Source: Zerene cesonia (lineage: Eukaryota; Arthropoda; Insecta; Lepidoptera; Pieridae). Taken from it: a DNA stretch of 64,000 nt. A model generated the notes under the pieces. It ran no database searches. It was given only the letters and a program-made list of their open reading frames with translations, and was not told the DNA's origin. Below, piece after piece: positions 58,808-64,000 of this stretch (positions are counted from its first letter, which is position 1; each line of letters starts with the position of its first letter). The position numbers and the translations under genes were made by a program. The stretch lies in the NCBI RefSeq assembly GCF_012273895.1, contig NC_052125.1:4030001-4094000 (forward strand). Reading direction: 5' to 3'.

Positions 58808-58995
58808 CATATTATTACATATCTCCAAATGTTCATGGGCAGTGGTAGCGCTTACCATCAGTCGTCCCACCAGCTCCATCGCCGACTGTGACATAAAAAA
58901 AAACTATTATTTCACGCCGGTTTTCTGTGGGGGTGTGGTACTTCCCCGGTGCAAGCTGGCCCAATTCGTGCCGAAGCGTGCTTGACTCCCACATA
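58808..58995. repeat. Family G remainder
   Basis: CATGGGCAGTGGTAGCGCTT inverted, then GGTACTTCCCCGGTGCAAGC in plus orientation. Confidence 0.62.
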
Positions 58996-59158
58996 CATGT
59001 CACAGATGACAGTGGTCTTCCACTAATATATCACTACTATTCCAAAATCTATACAGATAGGATTTTTAATTTTTACTGCAATAATTTGCACTTGAACATC
59101 AATCTTATAACGATTTTTATCTGTTCCAAAACATTCTTTATCGTTACGATATAACGTA

Positions 59159-59380
59159 TTAGCTGTAGCCCGCGGCGTGACTCGCGTGGTACCCGGGTAA
59201 AAAACCTAGTAGTAGCCTATGATGATTCAGACTATAATCTTTCTCTGTACTAAATTGCATATAGATACGATAAGCTGTTTTCGCGTGAAATTGTGACAAA
59301 CATATACATCCATCCATCTATACATACCATACACCCATACTTACAAACTTTTACGTTTATAATATTAGTAGGAAGTAGGA
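59159..59380 (-). mobile_element. Helitron-like element, family D
   Basis: TAGCTGTAGCCCGCGGCG to TTATAATATTAGTAGGA, with core ACTATAATCTTTCTCTGTAC. Confidence 0.68.
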
Positions 59381-59548
59381 TATATTTTATATATAAATTC
59401 TATTCTGATACTAGAATTAGCTATTGTTTTTATCAAAACAGAAGTAACAAAAACTCAGTCTATTTTTATTTCGAATATATCATATCATATATATCATATC
59501 AATAACTAGCAGTCCGCCCCGGCTTCACACGTGGTACATACATACATA

Positions 59549-59753
59549 CTAGCTGTGACCCGCGGTTGAATCCGCGTAAGTCCGTATCCCGTAGGGATAT
59601 CGGTATAAAAAGTGCCTATGTGTTATTTCAGTTGTCCAGCTATCTACGAAGCAAATTTCATTGCAATCGGTTCAGTAGATTTTGCGTGAATGAGTAACAG
59701 ACGCACACATACATATGCATCCATCCTCACAAACTTTCGCATTTATAGTATTA
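59549..59753 (-). mobile_element. Helitron family A copy
   Basis: CTAGCTGTGACCCGCGG to GCATTTATAGTATTA; runs straight into a family K repeat. Confidence 0.8.
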
Positions 59754-59970
59754 TTATTCGCCGATAGATGTCAGGAAGAGTCATAATAAATTGGGACTAC
59801 TCAAACGCCTCCTATTTGTTAAAAAAGTAAGTTTAAGTCGATAAAACACGAATAAAACACGAATATGACATTTTCTAAAAAAGATTCCTAGCTAGATCGA
59901 TTTATCGCCCCCGAAACCCCCTATATACTAAATTTCATGAAAATCGTTGGAGCCGATTCCGAGATTCCAA

Positions 59971-60008
<38 letters not shown>

Positions 60009-60050
60009 ATACAAGAATTTCTCGTTTAAAGATATAAGATATTAAGATAT
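59754..60050 (-). repeat. Interspersed repeat family K, long copy
   Basis: GACATTTTCTAAAAAAGATT and CGTTGGAGCCGATTCCGAG, with a (TA)n tract at 59970-60006 in the same place as in the 19990 copy. Confidence 0.78.
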
Positions 60051-61068
60051 ATTAGTATAGCTGAATATAGCATCTTTTAAATGTCTATGTTAGCGTTGAA
60101 ACCAACCCTGAAACCCTTTCCTTAGAACGCGTTCTCCCTAATTAGAACTAGTTGCAACTACTGCCTTCTTTACAAAAAGTTCTATATACGAAAGAAGCGT
60201 TACCGACTAGAATGTTCTATATTTTCTAAACAAAACTGTCCTTTACACTATTCAGTTGTATGTTTTTAATTAAATTCGTTTTATCATATTATTATAAATC
60301 GTCTTTATGTATTTGAGTACAAAAACAGGTTAGAGAGGAGAGCGAAGGTGCCGCGGCATTGTGAGATGTTGAGAACTAGTTGTTACAAAGGTCTATAGTT
60401 AAAACTAGTTCTAAGGAAGAACGCAGGGGAAACGCCTTGTAACGGAAAACGGGTTTAAATTGTAACATCTATAATCTATAATTTGATTATTTGATCACGT
60501 ATTAGGTAGTTTAAAAACAATGTAAAAATAATTACAAGCTATGACGTTGTTGTCATAATACCCGCCAAATTTCGATTATCAACAGATAACGAACAAACTA
60601 AAATAAATGCCGTGTAAAGATTGACAGATAATGAATTTCGAGAATCATTATTTTGAAAAATCGGTAATTGCATTTTTAAACCATTATGAATATTTATAAT
60701 ATCTATAAATAATGTATTATCTAAAGTTTAGACCTTCCTTAGACCAAGGTGAGCCTTGATACCTGAAAATTAATACGGATGCGAGAATATATGAAATGCC
60801 GGAGCTGGTGGACACAAAATATTTGGTCTTTTGTAACAGTATGGCGGTTCTTCTGGGGTCTAACAAATATACAGTTTATCTGCACATTATCCACACCACT
60901 TTTACTCGAAACTGTGATGGAAAAACATCGTGAGGGATTGGCCAGGACCAAAAGCCTGGCCAATGAAATTATTTTTCTTGTCTAATAACTTGTTATACAA
61001 TTATTCATTACTAGATAAAAACAGTGCTAACGCTACAGAGGCTTTTCTTAAAGTTAACATGAATTACT
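60051..61068. other. Gene-free stretch
   Basis: An imperfect inverted pair (CCTTAGAACGCGTTC near 60120, AGTTCTAAGGAAGAACGC near 60410) hints at an old element. A worn SINE body (GGAAAAACATCGTGAGG) lies at 60919. Confidence 0.4.
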
Positions 61069-61239
61069 TCTACACTAATATTATAAAGAGGAAGAATTTG
61101 TATTTTTGTTTGTTTGTAATGGATAACCTCAAAAACTACTACATCGATTTTAAAAATTCTTTCACCATTTGAAAGCTGCAACTTCGCTGAGTGACTTGGC
61201 TATATATGTAACACGGGCGAAGCCGGAGCGAACTGCTAG
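61069..61239 (+). mobile_element. Helitron family C copy
   Basis: TCTACACTAATATTATAAAG to GCCGGAGCGAACTGCTAG. Complete. Confidence 0.82.
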
Positions 61240-61270
61240 TTTAAAATAAAGTTACAGATATTTAATTTTT

Positions 61271-61418
61271 AGTTTTATAGCATTGAAATGCTTTATAAAT
61301 GAGAAATTTTGAAAGAATAGAAAAAATTTGATCACGAGGCAGGATTCGAACCTGCGTATCTTGCCTAACCGTAGCAACTGCTATGCTCAAATTTTTTCTA
61401 TTCTTTCAAAATTTCTCA
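61271..61418 (-). repeat. tRNA-like core inside a perfect 31-bp inverted repeat, copy 3
   Basis: 61301-61331 is the exact reverse complement of 61387-61417. The 55 bases between carry, on the minus strand, a T arm (GCAGGTTCGAATCCTGC) and half of an anticodon-like arm. Related to the elements at 16707 and 22106. Confidence 0.85.
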
Positions 61419-61429
61419 AGTTACAGATA

Positions 61430-62030
61430 GTTTCGATTAAACTCAAAAGTAACATATCTATGACATGTTTATAAAATTCAAGTCATTGCAAGATAGGATT
61501 ACCACCAACCACGATACATTCGTGTTAACCGAACCCGTATTAGATGTTTCTGAGATAATCGTTAACAAACACTCAAATAAAAAATGTTTCTACAAAGTAA
61601 CCTGCCCTAGATAAAACCACACACACATAAAATAAAAATAAATCAGTAACCGGACCAGTAGAATTTACATATTTTAAAAGAGAAAATGCTATACATATAT
61701 ATATACAATATGGATGCTTTATAGACACTAAAACAATGGATTGCTGTTCTTTCTGTTTGAATGTGCGTTAATCCCGTAAAAGCCATGCAGATTTTGATAT
61801 AATTTAATGGCATTACCGATATTAGGTTCAACTTAAAGGTTATAAAAGCCTATTAGCAGTGACTTTTAATATATGGGATTTAAATATGTGTTAAAATGAG
61901 ATATATGTAGGTCTATAAAATGAAATAGAGTTTTCTAAATAAGTTTTTGCTAAAATAAACATATTGTGGTAATTCACGAAATACAACATTCTGAAGCGCG
62001 GGTAACTAGTCCTACTAATCCTACTAATCC
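61430..62030. other. Gene-free AT-rich stretch
   Basis: Nothing recognised beyond short low-complexity runs. Confidence 0.5.
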
Positions 62031-62036
62031 AACTAA

Positions 62037-62217
62037 TCCTACTAATATTATAAATGCGAAAGTTTGTAAGGATGTGTGTGTGTTTGTTGCTCTTTCACGC
62101 AAAAACTGCTGAACCGATTGCAATAAAATTTGGTACGTAGACAGCTGGACAACTGGAATAACATATAGGCAACTTTTTATCCCGATTTACGCGGGTGAAA
62201 CTGCGGGGCGCAGCTAG
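62037..62217 (+). mobile_element. Helitron family A copy
   Basis: Preceded by three extra CTACTAATC units; interior nearly consensus, with a short loss before the hairpin; ends CTAG. Confidence 0.85.
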
Positions 62218-62373
62218 TGTTTTATAAATGTTAGCTTGGTTTGTCTGTTACGATTTCTTCATTGAATCGATTTTAAAGAAATAAAGAGCACAGATATTGA
62301 AGTAGATAGTTAGCAAGGCTTGACAGGACATAAGTTTTAACGATAGAATTAGTATCGATATAAATATAATAAA

Positions 62374-62580
62374 CTAGCTGCGCCCTGCGGTTTCATTCGC
62401 GTAAGTCTGTATCCCGTAGGAATATCGGGATAAAAAGTTGCCTATGTGTTATTCCAGTTATACAGCTATCTAGATACCAAATTTCTTTGCAATAGATTCA
62501 ATAGCTTTTGCGTGAGAGTAACAAACATCCATCCATCCATACATACATCCATATTTACAAACTTTCGCGTTTATAATATA
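62374..62580 (-). mobile_element. Helitron family A copy
   Basis: CTAGCTGCGCCCTGCGG to TTTATAATATA; abuts another Helitron-type end (CTAGCGACCCGCCCCCGC) at 62581. Confidence 0.8.
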
Positions 62581-64000
62581 CTAGCGACCCGCCCCCGCTT
62601 TGTACGGGTTCAATGCTGATACTAAATACACTACAGAAAAACTGAACGTTGTATATAAAAACCAACATACCGCCGCCCCGGCCGGCCAGTACCGCCGCAA
62701 GCGCTACGTCCCGCAATGTTAAATCTGTAATATCTTCGAAAATATTGATTTAAATCTGGTGCTGTAAAGGACCATATAGATCTATATTAAACCAAAAATA
62801 TATTAAGGTTATTTAATTGAATAAGAATTAATGCTGTATTGGTTGAAATCACTTCGTAAATTAGCCATTATTTGTCGTAAAAAGTAAATGACAAAAAATG
62901 TAATTGTGGAATATCCATAAAAGATAGACATATGACGCGGAGTTTTCTGTAGACCTTTCAATGTATACAAACAATTAGTACATTATTTAGATAAATCTCG
63001 TAGAGTTCAGCCTGTGTTTGCAATGTAAGCGGAAAAAATTGATAATTAACGACATCACAATAAAAACCTCGAAAATAACAGTGTAAATAGTGGAGCTATT
63101 TAATGGATGTTATCACACATATAAACCTTCCTATTGAATCATTGTATCTATTAAAAAAACAATCATAATCCGTTGCGTAGTTTTAAAGATTTAAGCATAC
63201 AAAGGTACATAGGGAAAGAGAAAGCGTCTTCATTTATACTATAGAAACTACTAGTAAAGCAGGATATTGATATAGATATGCAGGGAAGCACGCACACATT
63301 TATGCAAATTGCAATCAACGAATTAACGGTCTCAGCCCGCTCTGTCGGTACACAGGGCCGCACGCACACATGCGTTCGTACTATGCTCAGAAATAAGAGT
63401 ATGCGATTTACTAAAAACATATTTTTTTGTAATAAAAAAATAAATCACTAATAAATTACTGAGTTGATTGAGGAATAATGTTTAAAGAAATCAGAATGAT
63501 TGGCTGTATATAAACTTGCTTAATCATTAAAATAAATGTGTTTTTCTATCGTATCTAATGGGTACTATGTTTTCAATACATTATCCATCCAATTACCGTA
63601 AATCCTAAAAATTATCATAACTTTTTCTGCTTTTTTAGTAAAGTGCAACATATACCAGATAACTAGATGGTTACTGCATTATAAGAAACAATTTTATCTC
63701 TAGTAGTCAATGTTTTCCACTGTCCAAATTAAATTATAACATTGAAAAACTTGCAACTGGCATGTTATAAAAAAAAAACTTAAATCAGCTGTCAAAATTA
63801 ACATCGGAAAATTAGTTCGCCTGAAAAAAAAAAAACGATTTCACAAGGTTTTGCCACAAGAAAGGTCGCTAGGTATGACACACGAAACGAAATGTAATTA
63901 TTTAATCGCACATATAACATAATATGTCCTTATCATTATCGTAGATGTATCAAAGTATAATTATCAACGTTTTTGTTGGACACTGATTATTAATTAAACG
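62581..64000. other. Repeat remnants and AT-rich sequence
   Basis: 62581-62990 looks like a further Helitron family running inward from CTAGCGACCC. 63085-63230 repeats part of 5930-6090. The rest holds no gene that I can support. Confidence 0.5.

Noticed and set aside
1..64000. Bacterial-type systems such as operons, CRISPR arrays or insertion sequences
   Set aside because: The window is plainly eukaryotic; the regular arrays are minisatellites with adjoining units and no spacers.

Overview
The window is from an insect nuclear genome, almost certainly a moth or butterfly. It is AT-rich, its genes are split by introns, and it is full of short repeats typical of Lepidoptera. These include roughly 200-bp non-autonomous Helitrons (5' TC, 3' hairpin plus CTAG, inserted between A and T), tRNA-derived SINEs and 5'-truncated LINE tails. 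Three assembly gaps are present: 1-188, exactly 1000 N at 10615-11614, and 13 N at 42934-42946.

Layout. (1) 301-10064, plus strand: a six-exon gene I do not recognise, predicted 278 aa from the first visible ATG, with an acidic C-terminal half and a C-terminal CIVQ that fits a prenylation box. Its largest intron contains, on the minus strand, a complete intronless DEF8 gene (7783-9114; C1 plus Rubicon-type zinc domain). (2) 11615-17884: AT-rich sequence, very poor in mobile elements up to 16.7 kb, possibly the 3' UTR or 3' flank of the next gene. (3) 17885-26345, minus strand: an eight-exon gene with a predicted protein of about 508 aa. It has an RG-rich start, a helical middle resembling an MIF4G domain and a charged tail; a probable 5' UTR exon lies near 29.94-30.05 kb. 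(4) 30818-53314, plus strand: a complete AHCYL gene (S-adenosylhomocysteine hydrolase-like, IRBIT family), ten coding exons and 532 aa. It starts head-to-head with gene 3, about 0.8 kb apart. Its 14-kb first intron holds a second, phase-compatible first exon at 43893-43989 behind a TATA-like box. (5) 53315-64000: 3' flank and repeats, including two 435-bp copies of one sequence in opposite orientation.

How the genes relate. DEF8 (Rab7/lysosome positioning family), AHCYL (regulator of IP3 receptor and ion transport in animals) and a probable translation or mRNA factor are unrelated housekeeping-type genes; nothing suggests a shared pathway. Structural links are the nesting of DEF8 in the unknown gene and the divergent promoter region between gene 3 and AHCYL.

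Exon boundaries were placed by hand from GT/AG sites, reading-frame continuity and, for AHCYL and DEF8, recognition of the families. All junction phases agree. No transcript evidence was available. Repeat family names A, C, D, F, G, H, K and L below are local labels.
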